64,000 nt of DNA from Lujinxingia vulgaris (GTDB taxonomy: Bacteria; Myxococcota_A; Bradymonadia; Bradymonadales; Bradymonadaceae): assembly GCF_007997015.1 (NCBI RefSeq), contig NZ_VOSM01000006.1:186001-250000 (forward strand), given 5' to 3'. Shown here piece by piece: positions 25,748 to 35,422 of this stretch. Below the pieces are notes generated by a model. It ran no database searches. It saw nothing but the letters and a program-made list of their open reading frames with translations, and was not told where the DNA came from. Within the stretch, counting starts at the first letter, position 1. Each line of letters begins with the position of its first letter. A program made the position numbers and the translations under genes.

Positions 25748-26758
25748 TCAGTCGTTGGCGGGGTCGCGGCGATCTTCCATAAAGAAGAGGGCGCGGGCCA
25801 GAAGATCGCGCCAGGGCTCCTCGTTGAGCACCTCGTGGTAGAGCCCGGGCAGAAGCTCCAGCTGGCGATCGTGGGAGCCCATCTGGTGGAAGAAGCGCTC
25901 GGTCTCGCGCGCGTTGACGATGCGATCATCGCCCGCCACCAGCAGCAACGCCGGGTGTTCAACTTCGCCGGCGCGCCGGTGAGCGTCTTTCATCGCGCCT
26001 ACCGCCTCGGAGAACCACCCGGCGGTGGCCGTGGGGAAGTTGAGCGGGTCGCGCTCGTGATGGTCGATGACGTCTTTAAGGTGGGTCAGCGCCCCCGGGT
26101 CGATGCCCGAGGCAATCGTCAACGTCGGCAGGATGCGCGCGGCCGCAAGCCCCACCTTCTGCATCACTGGTGAGAGGTCGGGGGCGACCCCGAGCAGGGG
26201 GCTTGTGATGACAAAGGCGCGCACGTTCTGGGGCTTGCGCAGCGCCAGGCGCAGCGCGATGAGCCCGCCGTTGGAGTGCCCCATGACAAAGAGGGGAAGA
26301 TCGGGCCAGCGCTGGCCGGCGCGGCGGATCAAGAGCTCCAGGTCGTCGACGTAATCGTCAAAACGCTCCACATGACCGCGCCGCCCGGTGCTGCGCCCGT
26401 GGCCGCGCGCGTCGATGGCCATCACCGCGTAGCCGGCCCGTGCCAGCGCGATGCCTACATGATCGTAGCGCGCGCTGTGCTCGGCGTAGCCGTGCATCAG
26501 GGCCACCACCGCCCGCGGCGTCACCTTCGGCGCGCGCCAGGTCTGCCAGTAGAGCTGCTGATGATCGGGGGTGCTGATGTAGCCCTCGTCGCGCTCCACC
26601 GCGTCGAGCGGCGCGCGTCTGCCCGGGGCCAGATCCTCCCAGATGTTCGGGTCAAAGGTGTCGCTCGACCATCGGATCGGGGTGAGCTCGGGGGCAGCTG
26701 CGGGCTGAGGACGTGCCATAGATGAAAGACCGGGACGAGGGAGGGGGGCAGGGGCCAT
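25748..26758 (-). CDS. Alpha/beta hydrolase, lysophospholipase / monoacylglycerol lipase type
   Basis: 336 residues. VVALMHGYAEHSARYDHVG carries the oxyanion HG; GHSNGG holds the nucleophile Ser162; the acid is in LLLVAGDDRIVN and the base in LYHEVLNE. This is the PldB/COG2267 pattern, acting on lysophospholipids or monoacylglycerols. No signal peptide, so cytoplasmic or loosely membrane-bound. The start could instead be Met14 (26719). Upstream member of an operon with the HEAT-repeat lipoprotein. Confidence 0.85.
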   Translation of the reverse strand: MAPAPLPRPGLSSMARPQPAAAPELTPIRWSSDTFDPNIWEDLAPGRRAPLDAVERDEGYISTPDHQQLYWQTWRAPKVTPRAVVALMHGYAEHSARYDHVGIALARAGYAVMAIDARGHGRSTGRRGHVERFDDYVDDLELLIRRAGQRWPDLPLFVMGHSNGGLIALRLALRKPQNVRAFVITSPLLGVAPDLSPVMQKVGLAAARILPTLTIASGIDPGALTHLKDVIDHHERDPLNFPTATAGWFSEAVGAMKDAHRRAGEVEHPALLLVAGDDRIVNARETERFFHQMGSHDRQLELLPGLYHEVLNEEPWRDLLARALFFMEDRRDPAND

Positions 26759-27044
26759 TGGTGGTGAAAGTTTATCACGCTCATGGCCCGTTGCGAACCC
26801 GCGACGCGTGCGATCCAGCCGGCGAGTGCATCCCGCTTCGGGTCGACCGACGAGGCGTCTTGTGGCACGATGGGGTGGTCTAAACGCGTTTCGTCGACAA
26901 CCTGATACGAACCCTCAGCCCTCTTGGGACGCGGGCTTGAGCGGGGCATCCACGCTAGACTTTTGGTAGATGGCGCACACACTTGGGCGCGCGGCGTCTT
27001 CCCTTCGCGCGCGCTTGAGAACCTTACTTTCAAGGAGTGATGTA

Positions 27045-27476
27045 ATGAAGATTCAGAACGTGCAGTCGATGGTGTTGATGGTCGTGATGGCGCTGGGCCT
27101 GGTGCTCAGCGCGTGTTCTGGCGCCAACGAGTACCGTATGGAGTCCGGTCAGCGCACCGCCGGCGCCGAAGGCCTGCTCTCGGTGAGCTCCGACGACAAC
27201 GGCAACCGCGTGGTGGCGCTCTCGGTGGCGCACCTGCCTCGCCCCGGCCAGCTCGACGATTCCATGGCCACCTACGTGGTGTGGATCTCGCCAGAGGGCA
27301 CCAACTACAACTACAACGTCGGGCAGCTGCGCCTGGCCGACGATCGCACCGGCGCGATCACCTTCACCACCCCCTTCCCCAGCTTCAGCATGCTCGTGAC
27401 TGCCGAGTCGCATAGCACCGTGCTCGCTCCCAGCGATCAGGTCGTGCTCAAGCGTGAGGTCGGCTCCTCGCGTTAA
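27045..27476 (+). CDS. Small lipoprotein with an anti-sigma-factor-like C-terminal domain
   Basis: 143 residues; AAGGAG lies seven bases before the ATG. Lipobox LVLSAC (Cys24). The mature domain has a beta-sandwich look: YVVWISPEG, VGQLRLADDRTGAITFTTPFPSFSMLVTAE, resembling the periplasmic half of RskA-type anti-sigma factors (VWL..PGG; LG.L), though no cytoplasmic or transmembrane part is present. Function unknown. A strong terminator follows. Confidence 0.65.
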   Translation: MKIQNVQSMVLMVVMALGLVLSACSGANEYRMESGQRTAGAEGLLSVSSDDNGNRVVALSVAHLPRPGQLDDSMATYVVWISPEGTNYNYNVGQLRLADDRTGAITFTTPFPSFSMLVTAESHSTVLAPSDQVVLKREVGSSR

Positions 27477-27505
27477 GGCCTGATATCGAAAGAAAGGGTC
27501 GTTTT

Positions 27506-27541
27506 TGCCCCCGCGACGCGACGTCGCGGGGGCATTTTTTT
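27506..27541 (+). terminator. Rho-independent terminator
   Basis: 12-bp stem TGCCCCCGCGAC / GTCGCGGGGGCA followed by seven T. Confidence 0.9.
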
Positions 27542-27564
27542 GCCGGCGAGCGGGGTATGCCGCG

Positions 27565-27655
27565 CGACCCGGGGTCGGGGGTAGCGGGGTATGCAACCGT
27601 CCGAGAGAGGGACATTGACGAGCAACGATGCGGTCGATGGTCGTCTCTCGGACAG
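27565..27655. repeat. Family 1 palindrome and GTCCGAGAGA inverted repeat
   Basis: CGACCCGGGGTCG at 27565-27577 is flanked by GGGGTATGC (reverse complement of the GCATACCCC linker motif of the large array). Some 30 bases later GTCCGAGAGA and TCTCTCGGAC form a long-loop inverted repeat. Confidence 0.6.
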
Positions 27656-27892
27656 ACGCGGCGGGGTATGTCGCGGCATAGGCGACAAAGCGCAGCGGGG
27701 TAGATCTCGGGTCGAGGAGGACGCGCCGGGAAGGCCACGCCGCCGCCCGCGATCTTCGAGGCGACGTGGTGTAGACTCGCCAGCGTGGCAGTGAACCTTG
27801 TATCCCCCATCACACGCCCTAAGGTGGGGCACCTCGCATGGGTACGCGAATGTGGGTGCTCAATGAAGATGATCTGGATGAAGGAGAACGCG

Positions 27893-29326
27893 TTGGCATC
27901 ACAACTCTCCCGAGCGCGCGCGCTGGCCGCGCTCAGTGTGCTCCTCGTTGCGCTGCCCTCGACGGCCGCGGCCAACCCCTTTGATGTGTACGGCTCCGGG
28001 GCGCGCTCGGCGGCGATGGCCGGCGCCCAGGTGGCCTCTGCCGAGGGACCGGCTGCCGTTTATGATAATGTGGCCGAGCTGGCCTTTGCTCGCCCGGGCA
28101 TTCGCCTGGGGGCGTTTGCCACGCTGGGTCAGGCGCAGATTTTGCTCAAAGAGCGGCCGGCCGGCTATGACGTGCCCGACCTCGACGGGAACTCCCCGGC
28201 GCTGCCCTCCGATCAAACGCGGCGAGGACGTTCCGACACCATGGAGCTCGCGCCGCTTTACGGGGTGGTGATCGGCGCTGTGACCGATTTTGGCAGCGAG
28301 CGCACCCGCGGCGGCGCGGTGGTGATGCTGCCGACCAATGGTCTTTTGAGCATGCAGACCCATTTTGCCGATGAGCGCGAGCGGGCCTTTAGCAACCAGC
28401 TGCATTTTGAGCTGATTGGCGAGCGTCTGCGCCGCCCGGTGATCGAGGCGGGGATTGCGCGCGAGCTCACCGACTGGCTCAGCTTTGGCGTCGGCGGCAC
28501 CTACCTGCCCGGCGCCCGTGCCACCACCGAGGCCTACGTGCGCGACCCCGCCGACCAATCCGACGTGGGGCTCAACGCCGACATCCAGACCACCAACGCC
28601 TGGGGCCTTCTGGCCGGTGCGACGCTGACGCTTCCCGCCGATCTTCGCCTGGGGCTTGTCTACCGCGGCCAGGTGGCCTTTGCGATCGAGGGCGGCAACG
28701 AGGTGCAGGTGCGCGGCGCGGGCTCCGGCGAAGACACCCGTCAGGTCATTTCGTGGATTCCCACCTCCTCGCCAGCCTCGCTGCGCCTGGGGCTTGCCTG
28801 GTCGCCGGGCGATGTGGTGCTGACCGCCGACGCGCGCCTGACCTTCTGGTCCTCCCACCTCGACACCCAGGGTCAGGACGCCGGCTTTACCGACACCCTG
28901 GAAGCTCGCCTGGGCGCCGAGTGGCAGAGCTCTGCCGACACCCGACTTCGCGCAGGCCTGGGCTTTGTGCCCTCACCGGTTCCCGCCCAGACCGGTCGCA
29001 CCAACTACGTGGACAACCACCGCGCGCTGGCCTCGATTGGTGCCGAGCATCGCTTCGCGCTCTGGAAGCGCGAGGTTGTGGCCGCCTGGTACGTGCAGGC
29101 CCACCACCTGCTCTACCGCACCACCGACAAAGACGCGCTCAGCTCCTATCCCGACTGCGCCCCCGGCGAAACGCGTCTCTGTGACGAGGTCCCCGACGAC
29201 ACCCGCGACCCCCGCACCGGCCAGCCCTACGCCGAGGCGCAGGGCCTGCAGACGGGCAACCCCGGGTTCCCGGGTTTTAGCTCCGGGGGCTGGCTGGGCG
29301 CGGTGGGCTTTGAGCTTCATTACTGA
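27893..29326 (+). CDS. FadL-like outer-membrane beta-barrel protein
   Basis: 477 residues from a TTG preceded by AAGGAG at ideal spacing, which also gives a clean signal peptide (ALAALSVLLVALPSTAAA); upstream ATGs give implausible leaders. The mature start NPFDVYGSGARSAAMAGAQVASAEGPAAVYDN is the N-terminal hatch motif of the OMPP1/FadL/TodX family (small-residue-rich GxxSAAMGGA...A..NPA). About fourteen beta-strand segments follow and the chain ends GFELHY. Likely imports hydrophobic compounds; substrate unknown. Confidence 0.8.
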   Translation: MASQLSRARALAALSVLLVALPSTAAANPFDVYGSGARSAAMAGAQVASAEGPAAVYDNVAELAFARPGIRLGAFATLGQAQILLKERPAGYDVPDLDGNSPALPSDQTRRGRSDTMELAPLYGVVIGAVTDFGSERTRGGAVVMLPTNGLLSMQTHFADERERAFSNQLHFELIGERLRRPVIEAGIARELTDWLSFGVGGTYLPGARATTEAYVRDPADQSDVGLNADIQTTNAWGLLAGATLTLPADLRLGLVYRGQVAFAIEGGNEVQVRGAGSGEDTRQVISWIPTSSPASLRLGLAWSPGDVVLTADARLTFWSSHLDTQGQDAGFTDTLEARLGAEWQSSADTRLRAGLGFVPSPVPAQTGRTNYVDNHRALASIGAEHRFALWKREVVAAWYVQAHHLLYRTTDKDALSSYPDCAPGETRLCDEVPDDTRDPRTGQPYAEAQGLQTGNPGFPGFSSGGWLGAVGFELHY

Positions 29327-29429
29327 AGCAACGCCCGAGGTGCGGGTGTGTTAGGGTGTGTAAGTTGTTGATTTTGTGCAGGTATCAGGCGTTTTAGAGG
29401 CGCGTATTCATCGCAGTAGAGGCCGTACG

Positions 29430-30335
29430 ATGAGAGAAGTAGCGCAGAGAGATGGGCGGTGGGGCGTGGCGTTGGTGCTCCTTTTGAGCGCGGCGGGCTG
29501 CCAGGTGGAGCGTGGCGAGAGCAGCTTTGAGGCGCAGACCTTTGAAGATGTGGGAACCCCCGAGGTCGGGCCTTCGGGCGACGTGGGCCTCGGCGATGGC
29601 GAGGGCGCGGGCACCCTGGGCGGCGTGTGGCTTCAGGCCCACCGCGCGTCGAGCTGTGTGCTGGGCCAGGAGCAGGTCTCGATGGGCTATTACGTCGTCA
29701 CGATCGCCGAAGATGGAGAGCTCCTCGATGAGGAGCGCACCCTCTGTGAGCTGGAGCTCAGCCCGGTGCTCGGGCTTCGCCCCCTGGTGCCGCCGGCGGT
29801 CGTTGAGAGCATCGTCACCCCGGCCATCGACCAGGGCTTTGTCACGCGCCCGACCACCGGCGGGGCCTACACCTCGTCGACCGAGGTGGGGCTCTGGGGC
29901 CTGGAGCTCGACGATCCTGTGGGCGACGCCATCCCCACCGAGGCCGGTGACCCGGCGGTGGTCGACGCCGATGAGGATGGCGAGCCCGGGGTCACCCTGG
30001 AGATCGCCGGCAGCAACTGCCGTCGCTACATGGCCCAGCGCCAGATCGTGCGCTACACAGGCCGGCTCACAGCCCCCAACCTCATCGAAGGCAGCAGCGC
30101 CACGACCACCCGCATGGAGGTCTACGGCGCCTCGGCCTCCCTCTGCGCCATCGCGCCGGATGTGGAGCCCAACGACGCCTTTAGCACCTTCAAGATGGTG
30201 CGCATCGACGGGCTGGGCGGCGCAATCAACCTGGATGACGACGGCGACGGCACCATCTCCTGCGCCGAGGCCGCGCCCTACTTCGCAGAGGTGCTCAGCA
30301 CCCGCGAGCCCGACGCCGAGAACTGCCGCCCCTGA
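29430..30335 (+). CDS. Exported lipoprotein with EF-hand-like calcium loops
   Basis: 301 residues; the ATG at 29430 gives the leader ALVLLLSAAGC (Cys24). Two acidic loops look like EF-hand/dockerin calcium sites: DADEDGEPG near the middle and DDDGDGTISCAEA near the C-terminus. Four or more cysteines. No recognised enzymatic domain. It stands alone between the FadL-like gene and a repeat-rich intergenic region. Confidence 0.65.
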   Translation: MREVAQRDGRWGVALVLLLSAAGCQVERGESSFEAQTFEDVGTPEVGPSGDVGLGDGEGAGTLGGVWLQAHRASSCVLGQEQVSMGYYVVTIAEDGELLDEERTLCELELSPVLGLRPLVPPAVVESIVTPAIDQGFVTRPTTGGAYTSSTEVGLWGLELDDPVGDAIPTEAGDPAVVDADEDGEPGVTLEIAGSNCRRYMAQRQIVRYTGRLTAPNLIEGSSATTTRMEVYGASASLCAIAPDVEPNDAFSTFKMVRIDGLGGAINLDDDGDGTISCAEAAPYFAEVLSTREPDAENCRP

Positions 30336-30368
30336 GCGCAACCTCGCCAGAATCGGCCTCGAAAAGTC

Positions 30369-30494
30369 TGACCGTGGGTCATGTTTTCATCTGACCCTGG
30401 GTCAGCGCACACCCGCATAAAACCTGTGTGTGATGCGACCCCGGGTCTTCGTGCTGCCTGACCGTGGGTCATGTTTTGAACGGACCCGGGGTCG
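30369..30494. repeat. Family 1 palindrome cluster, five sites
   Basis: Sites at 30369 (GTG core), 30392 (CTG), 30436 (CGACCCCGGGTC), 30459 (GTG) and a weaker 30482. Intervals are 23, 44, 23 and 23 bp. The 31-bp linker contains ACCCGCATAAAACC, the reverse complement of the GTTTATGCGGGT motif in other 31-bp linkers. Confidence 0.85.
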
Positions 30495-30750
30495 CACGAA
30501 GACACGTGTATGACCCTGGCGTCGAGGTCGCGGGCGACGTCGTTCGAGCGAAAAATATTCGAAAAAAACGATCTATTTTCAGCGCTTAGGCGATCCTGGC
30601 ATCGAGATTGCTCTAGTCGTAGACCATCACCGCGACGATGCTGGAGACGAAACTCGCCGAATCGTCGCAAACTGGCACCACGCAAGGCGCAAGACGACGT
30701 TCGACGACGACACGATGACGCTAACCCCCAAAAAATCTGAGAGGTCCGCG
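30495..30750. other. Leader region before the beta-propeller gene
   Basis: About 250 bases without a gene; contains an AT-rich stretch (AAAAATATTCGAAAAAAACG near 30550) that may hold the promoter, but no confident -35/-10 pair. Confidence 0.35.
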
Positions 30751-32943
30751 ATGAAAAAGTCTCAAAATTCTGAACGATGGCATCGATGGCTGCCGCGCGT
30801 CGCCGCGACGGTCGGCGCTGTGACGATGGTCGCCGCCTGTGGCGAGCCCGATGACGCGCCCCGCCGCGACGCGACCTCCAGCGCGAGCTTCCGACTCTTG
30901 CCCGCCCAGAGCTGCGAAGACGTGCGCGACGACGTTGTCGACTCGCTTACCGAGCAGGTTCTGCAGAACCATTACAGCGAGTACTGGTGGGGCGGCGTCG
31001 ACTTCGATGCTGGTGCTCCCGAGCCCGGCGCTCCCGAGGCCGGTGACGACAACGCCGGCGGCGACCGCGGTGAGAGCCCCACGGAGTTCACCGAGACCAA
31101 CGTGCAGGAAGAAGGCGTCGACGAGCCGGACATCGTCAAGACCGACGGCGACTACATCTACACGGTGGCTGACGGCTCGCTGCAGATCCTCAAGAGCTGG
31201 CCGCCGGAGGACACCGACCGTGTGGGGCGCTACGACTTCCCGCAGCAGGCCTACCCGCACAGCCTCTTCCTTAAGGGCGACCGCGTGGCCGTCTTCAGCT
31301 CGATCTGGCAGGGCAACTACTACTACGACGAAGTCGGCACCGATGACGGTGTCACCCCCGACGGCGATCGTGAGCCCGGCGAGTACGTGGAGCCCTTCTA
31401 CGGCACGCGCCTGACGATTCTGGATGTGAGCGACCGCACCAACCCCGTCATCGAGCGCCAGGTCGATATTGAGGGCAGCTACACCGACGGCCGCATGATC
31501 GACGATAAGGTCTACGTGGTCAGCAACGGGGCGATGCGCAACATCAACGTCTGGCAGTACATGTACAACAACGAGATCCCGGGGCTTCCCGAGCGCGATC
31601 ACGAGACGACCCCCGAAGAGCTCGAAGTCATGCGCGATGAGGCCCGCCCCATCGTGCGTGCCTACCTCTCCGATGTGCTCGCCAACGAAGATGTGCAGAG
31701 CTGGTTCCCCCGCCAGCGTATTCTCGACCACGACGGTCAGGTGCTGGTCGAAGAGCCGCTTTATGAGTGCGACGAGATCTACATGACGGATAACGCCAAC
31801 CAGCTTGGCGTGCTGTCGATCTCCAGCTTCGATCTCGATACCAAGACCACCATCGACTCCACGGGGCTTCTGGCCAACGGCTGGCAGGTCTACGCCTCCC
31901 AGGACAACCTCTACGTGGCGATGAGCAGTCGCTGGTGGTGGTGGTGGGGTGGCGGCGGTCGCCAGAACGAGTCGCATATCCACAAGTTCGCGCTGCACCC
32001 CGACGGGCAGCCCGAGTACCGCGCCAGCGGCAAGGTCGACGGCTGGTTGCTTAACCAGTTCTCCTTCAGCGAGTACGAAGGTCACCTGCGTGTGGCGACC
32101 ACCGACAACCGCTGGGATTGGGATCAGGAGACTGGCGAGCAGACCGATTCGGGCGGCAACCACGTCATCATCGTCAAGGAAGAGGCCGGCGAGCTCGTGG
32201 AGACCGGTTCGGTGCGCAACCTTGCCCCGACCGAGCGCATCTACAGCTCGCGCATGATGGGCGACCGCGGTTACATCGTGACCTTCCGCGAGACCGATCC
32301 GCTCTACACTCTGGACCTCTCGGACCCCAACGATCCGAAGGTGCTTGGCGAGCTGAAAATCACCGGCTTTTCGAGCTACCTGCACCCCCTGAGTGACGAT
32401 TACCTCCTGGCGATCGGCCGCGACGGCGATGAGAACGGCGTGATGAGCGGCGTGCACCTTCAGGTCTTCGATGTGAGCGACATGAGCGATCCGAAGCTCA
32501 AGCATCACCACGTCATCTCGACTGGCGGCTGGTCCTCCGACAGCGAAGCCATGTGGAACCACCACGCCTTCACCTACCAGGCTCGCCTGGGCGTGCTCAG
32601 CGTGCCGATGAACATCTGGGAGAACGACGAGCGCTTCACCGGCCTGATGCTCTTCCAGATCGACGCCGAAGAAGCGGTCGAAGACGCTGGCATTACCGAA
32701 ATCGGCCGTGTCAGCCACGGCGACCTGGTGGCCGACTCGCAGTGTCTGCGCTACGGCATGGAGATCGGCTGCGCCCAGGAAGACTACTGGGGCTGGTACT
32801 CTCAGATGCGTCGCAGCATCATCATGAGCAGTGAGAATGGCGAGGAGTTCGTGTACTCGCTGAGCGACGTGGGTCTGAAGGTGAACAACGTCTTCAACAC
32901 CGACGAAGAGCTGGCCTCGGTGCTCTTGCGCGAGCGTTTCTAA
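30751..32943 (+). CDS. Secreted beta-propeller lipoprotein (Beta_propel / PF09826 type)
   Basis: 730 residues from Met at 30751 (GAGAGG upstream). Lipobox TMVAAC (Cys30). The signature NVQEEGVDEPDIVKTDGDYIYTV-type opening is that of the secreted C-terminal beta-propeller family, followed by WD-like blades (LTILDVSDRTNPVIERQVDIEG, HLQVFDVSDMSDPKLKHHHV). A Trp/Gly-rich loop (RWWWWWGGGG) is unusual. Function in the family is not known; likely an outer-surface binding protein. A terminator follows. Confidence 0.85.
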   Translation: MKKSQNSERWHRWLPRVAATVGAVTMVAACGEPDDAPRRDATSSASFRLLPAQSCEDVRDDVVDSLTEQVLQNHYSEYWWGGVDFDAGAPEPGAPEAGDDNAGGDRGESPTEFTETNVQEEGVDEPDIVKTDGDYIYTVADGSLQILKSWPPEDTDRVGRYDFPQQAYPHSLFLKGDRVAVFSSIWQGNYYYDEVGTDDGVTPDGDREPGEYVEPFYGTRLTILDVSDRTNPVIERQVDIEGSYTDGRMIDDKVYVVSNGAMRNINVWQYMYNNEIPGLPERDHETTPEELEVMRDEARPIVRAYLSDVLANEDVQSWFPRQRILDHDGQVLVEEPLYECDEIYMTDNANQLGVLSISSFDLDTKTTIDSTGLLANGWQVYASQDNLYVAMSSRWWWWWGGGGRQNESHIHKFALHPDGQPEYRASGKVDGWLLNQFSFSEYEGHLRVATTDNRWDWDQETGEQTDSGGNHVIIVKEEAGELVETGSVRNLAPTERIYSSRMMGDRGYIVTFRETDPLYTLDLSDPNDPKVLGELKITGFSSYLHPLSDDYLLAIGRDGDENGVMSGVHLQVFDVSDMSDPKLKHHHVISTGGWSSDSEAMWNHHAFTYQARLGVLSVPMNIWENDERFTGLMLFQIDAEEAVEDAGITEIGRVSHGDLVADSQCLRYGMEIGCAQEDYWGWYSQMRRSIIMSSENGEEFVYSLSDVGLKVNNVFNTDEELASVLLRERF

Positions 32944-33002
32944 GCACGTGATTCGGGCGCCCGAGTGTTGGGTGGGCGCCTGAGGTTGCAGCGAGATTTC
33001 AA

Positions 33003-33035
33003 CGAGGGAGCGAGGTGACTCGCTCCCTCGTTGCG
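33003..33035 (+). terminator. Rho-independent terminator
   Basis: 12-bp stem CGAGGGAGCGAG / CTCGCTCCCTCG, then TTGCGTT. Confidence 0.7.
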
Positions 33036-33058
33036 TTACCTGCTACGGGGTATATGCC

Positions 33059-33097
33059 CGTCCCGGGGACGGGTGTAGGTCAGTGTTTATGCGGGTG
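33059..33097. repeat. Family 1 variant site with 31-linker motif
   Basis: CGTCCCGGGGACG at 33059-33071 followed by GTGTTTATGCGGGTGA, the conserved core of the 31-bp linkers. The partner site expected 44 bp on (33103) is degenerate. Confidence 0.6.
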
Positions 33098-33289
33098 AAA
33101 GGCGGTCGAGGGGGAGGCCAGGAGGGGTATGTACGCATGCGTGATGCCGCGTTGAATCGACCCCCAGAAGTTGCTAAAGATGCTCTGACCGCCTTCCCCA
33201 GAGATACGCGCACGACGAAAGGATGACGCGAGACGTTTTGCGTTCTCAACTTCAACGCGTCCGGCTGCGCGCGAACCTGAGAGACTACG

Positions 33290-34108
33290 ATGACGAATCT
33301 TTTGAAGATGTGTGCGATGGGGCTTGTGCTGGGGCTCTCGGTGTCCTGCATCGAGATCAACAACATCACCCCGCCCGCCGACGGTGGAAACTCCCAGACC
33401 GACCCGGACGCCGGCGACAGCAATGACGTGGGCGGCGAAGACGACGCCGGCGACACCGTTGATTCTGGCGACGACGAAGATGCCGGCAGCGATGAAGACA
33501 CCGGCAGTGATGACGACACCGGTAGCGATGAAGACACCGGCAGTGATGATGAAGACGCCGGTAACGATTCTGGCCCTGTGCCAGCTTGCGATGAGAACTT
33601 TCTGCCGGAAGACGCCTGCGGTGGGGAGATCGTAGGGAGTTGGACTCTGGATAGCATTTGCAACGATGCCAATCTGGTACCCACCATTCTCCCTCCCACC
33701 TGTGCCGAGGCCGAGGTGGTTCATTATGAAGAGATCGCCACGGGCATGTTGACGGTCAGCGCCACCAACTTTGCGCGGCTGATCGAGATCGATGTCGAGG
33801 TCCTAACCCACGTGCCCACCAGTTGTCCGGAGTTGGTATTCGGCGGGTGCGAGGAGTATGAAGTCGTCGCCAGCTCCTTCTCCGGTCTGGACGCCTCCTG
33901 TGTGCTCAATCAAGGCGCGTCGCGATGCGAGTGTGAGTTGACCGGGAGCTTTATGAGCGAAAGCGACGGTTCTTACAGCTACGAGGATGGGACGGTGGTT
34001 GTTGGCGACCGGACCTTCGATGTCTGTCGCTCCGGCGGCGGGATTACCCTTCGTCCTCGCCCGGAGAGCCAGGACACCCCTGTTTTTGTCGAAGTTTACG
34101 GTCGCTGA
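33290..34108 (+). CDS. Asp-rich lipoprotein, paralogue 1 of 3
   Basis: 272 residues. Lipobox LSVSC (Cys20). Residues about 30-95 are a low-complexity acidic linker of DAG/DTGSD units. The globular part begins PACDENFLPEDACGGEIVGSWTL and ends RCECELTGSF...FVEVYGR, with a cysteine pattern shared by the next two genes. The linker would hold the C-terminal domain away from the outer membrane. The domain is not recognised; its last strands recall lipocalin-like folds, but this is weak. A conserved 3' untranslated block starting AGGTCGGTC follows directly after the stop. Confidence 0.75.
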   Translation: MTNLLKMCAMGLVLGLSVSCIEINNITPPADGGNSQTDPDAGDSNDVGGEDDAGDTVDSGDDEDAGSDEDTGSDDDTGSDEDTGSDDEDAGNDSGPVPACDENFLPEDACGGEIVGSWTLDSICNDANLVPTILPPTCAEAEVVHYEEIATGMLTVSATNFARLIEIDVEVLTHVPTSCPELVFGGCEEYEVVASSFSGLDASCVLNQGASRCECELTGSFMSESDGSYSYEDGTVVVGDRTFDVCRSGGGITLRPRPESQDTPVFVEVYGR

Positions 34109-34159
34109 AGGTCGGTCAGCGTAAGAGCGTGAGAGCCTCTGAGGGGCGGTCTCTCGGAG

Positions 34160-34188
34160 TGGGGCGTCACGCCGGTCGTGACGCCCCA
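34160..34188 (+). terminator. Conserved 3' hairpin of paralogue 1
   Basis: TGGGGCGTCACG / CGTGACGCCCCA stem. Compared with the equivalent hairpins of paralogues 2 and 3, arm changes are compensatory. No T-run follows here. Confidence 0.6.
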
Positions 34189-34240
34189 CGGTTGCGCCCT
34201 CGCTTCGACGCTGCTCGGTCGCCTCGGCGGGGTATAGGTC

Positions 34241-34297
34241 CATCCCAGGGACGAACAAAAGCCAGTGTTTATGCGGGTGATGTTCGACCCACGGTCG
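34241..34297. repeat. Family 1 sites 44 bp apart
   Basis: CATCCCAGGGACG (34241) and CGACCCACGGTCG (34285), with a 31-bp linker holding GTGTTTATGCGGGTGA; GGGGTATA flanks both sides. Confidence 0.75.
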
Positions 34298-34464
34298 GAC
34301 GAAGCGGGGTATAAGAAGGCGGCGAGTGTGAGTTTGAAGCGCGAGCTCAAAGTCGCTAATTCTGTGGGAATGGATTTCAAACAAAAGAGACGCGCGGTGC
34401 AGAGCGACGCCAGACACAAGACCTCTGCGAGGAGCCCGAGCGCGCGTTATCAGGAGAACATGTC

Positions 34465-35292
34465 ATGAATTTTGATCTAAAAATCTGCGCGTTGGTGGCT
34501 GTGCTCGCGCTCTCGTCGGCCTGCATCGAGATCAACAACGTCACGCCTCCGGCCGACGGTGGAGATTCGCAGGTGGAAGACGACGCCGGCGACCTCAACG
34601 ACGGCGGCGCCGAAGACGACGCCGGCGACCTCACAGATGCCGGAGACGAGCACGATACGGACTCGCCGCAAGACGTCGGAGACACGCCGGACACCGGCAT
34701 CGAGGAGGATACAGGCATCGAAGAGGACACGGGCGATGATCCCGACACCGATCCGGGAACTGTGCCTGCCTGCGATGAGACCTTCACCCAAGAAGACGCC
34801 TGCGGGGGGGATATCGTGGGAAATTGGACCTTCGAGAGTCTCTGCCCGCAGGAGACCATTGAGGCCCTGGCGCTCTATTCAAACTGCGAGGACGCAGAGT
34901 TGGTGGAGTTTGAGATGTCGGCGCGAGGCTCGATGGAGGTGAGCGCGTCGAACTTCTCGCGTGCTGTGGAGGTGGATGTCGACGCCGTGGCCCATATCCC
35001 GCTCAGTTGCCCGTCGATGCTATTTGGGGGATGCCAGGGTCATGAGAACATGGTCAACTCATTCTCCGACCTGGAGACGACCTGCGTCACGAACGAGGCC
35101 GCGGGGCGTTGTGAGTGCGACGTCACCGGCACCTACGTGCGGGAAGCCAACGGCGGCTATACCTACAATGATGGCGAGTTGAACGTTGACGGGGTGATCT
35201 ACGATGTATGTGCAGAAGGGGGTGGTCTCACCATGCGTCTTCGTCCCGACGATCCCGGAGCGCGCTTTCTGGTGGAGGTCTACAGCCGCTGA
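34465..35292 (+). CDS. Asp-rich lipoprotein, paralogue 2 of 3
   Basis: 275 residues. Lipobox LSSAC (Cys20), acidic linker at about 30-95 (DDAGDLND, GIEEDTGIEEDTGDD), then the conserved PACDETFTQEDACGGDIVGNW domain and RCECDVTGTY near the end. The cysteine pattern and the N-terminal CIEINNVTPPADGG are nearly the same as paralogue 1, so they are recent tandem duplicates, while the linkers have diverged in length and unit. Each copy has its own repeat-rich leader and terminator, so they are probably transcribed separately. Confidence 0.75.
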   Translation: MNFDLKICALVAVLALSSACIEINNVTPPADGGDSQVEDDAGDLNDGGAEDDAGDLTDAGDEHDTDSPQDVGDTPDTGIEEDTGIEEDTGDDPDTDPGTVPACDETFTQEDACGGDIVGNWTFESLCPQETIEALALYSNCEDAELVEFEMSARGSMEVSASNFSRAVEVDVDAVAHIPLSCPSMLFGGCQGHENMVNSFSDLETTCVTNEAAGRCECDVTGTYVREANGGYTYNDGELNVDGVIYDVCAEGGGLTMRLRPDDPGARFLVEVYSR

Positions 35293-35343
35293 AGGTCGGT
35301 CGAAGTGATGAGCGACGTGCCCTGTGGGGCGGTCTCTCGAAGT

Positions 35344-35375
35344 GGGGCGTCGCCTGGTGCGACGCCCCTTTTTTT
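35344..35375 (+). terminator. Terminator of paralogue 2
   Basis: GGGGCGTCGC / GCGACGCCCC stem and a seven-T run, preceded by the conserved 50-base block after the stop codon. Confidence 0.85.
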
Positions 35376-35422
35376 GCGTCTTCGCTGTGGTGGAGTTTTG
35401 AGGATGCAGGGCGGCAGTTGTC

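Noticed and set aside
30670-30690. Sigma-54 promoter (TGGCAC...)
   Set aside because: TGGCACCACGCAAGG lacks the TTGC element at the required spacing.
30721-32718. 665-residue minus-strand frame opposite the beta-propeller gene
   Set aside because: Shadow of a gene with strong family signatures on the plus strand.
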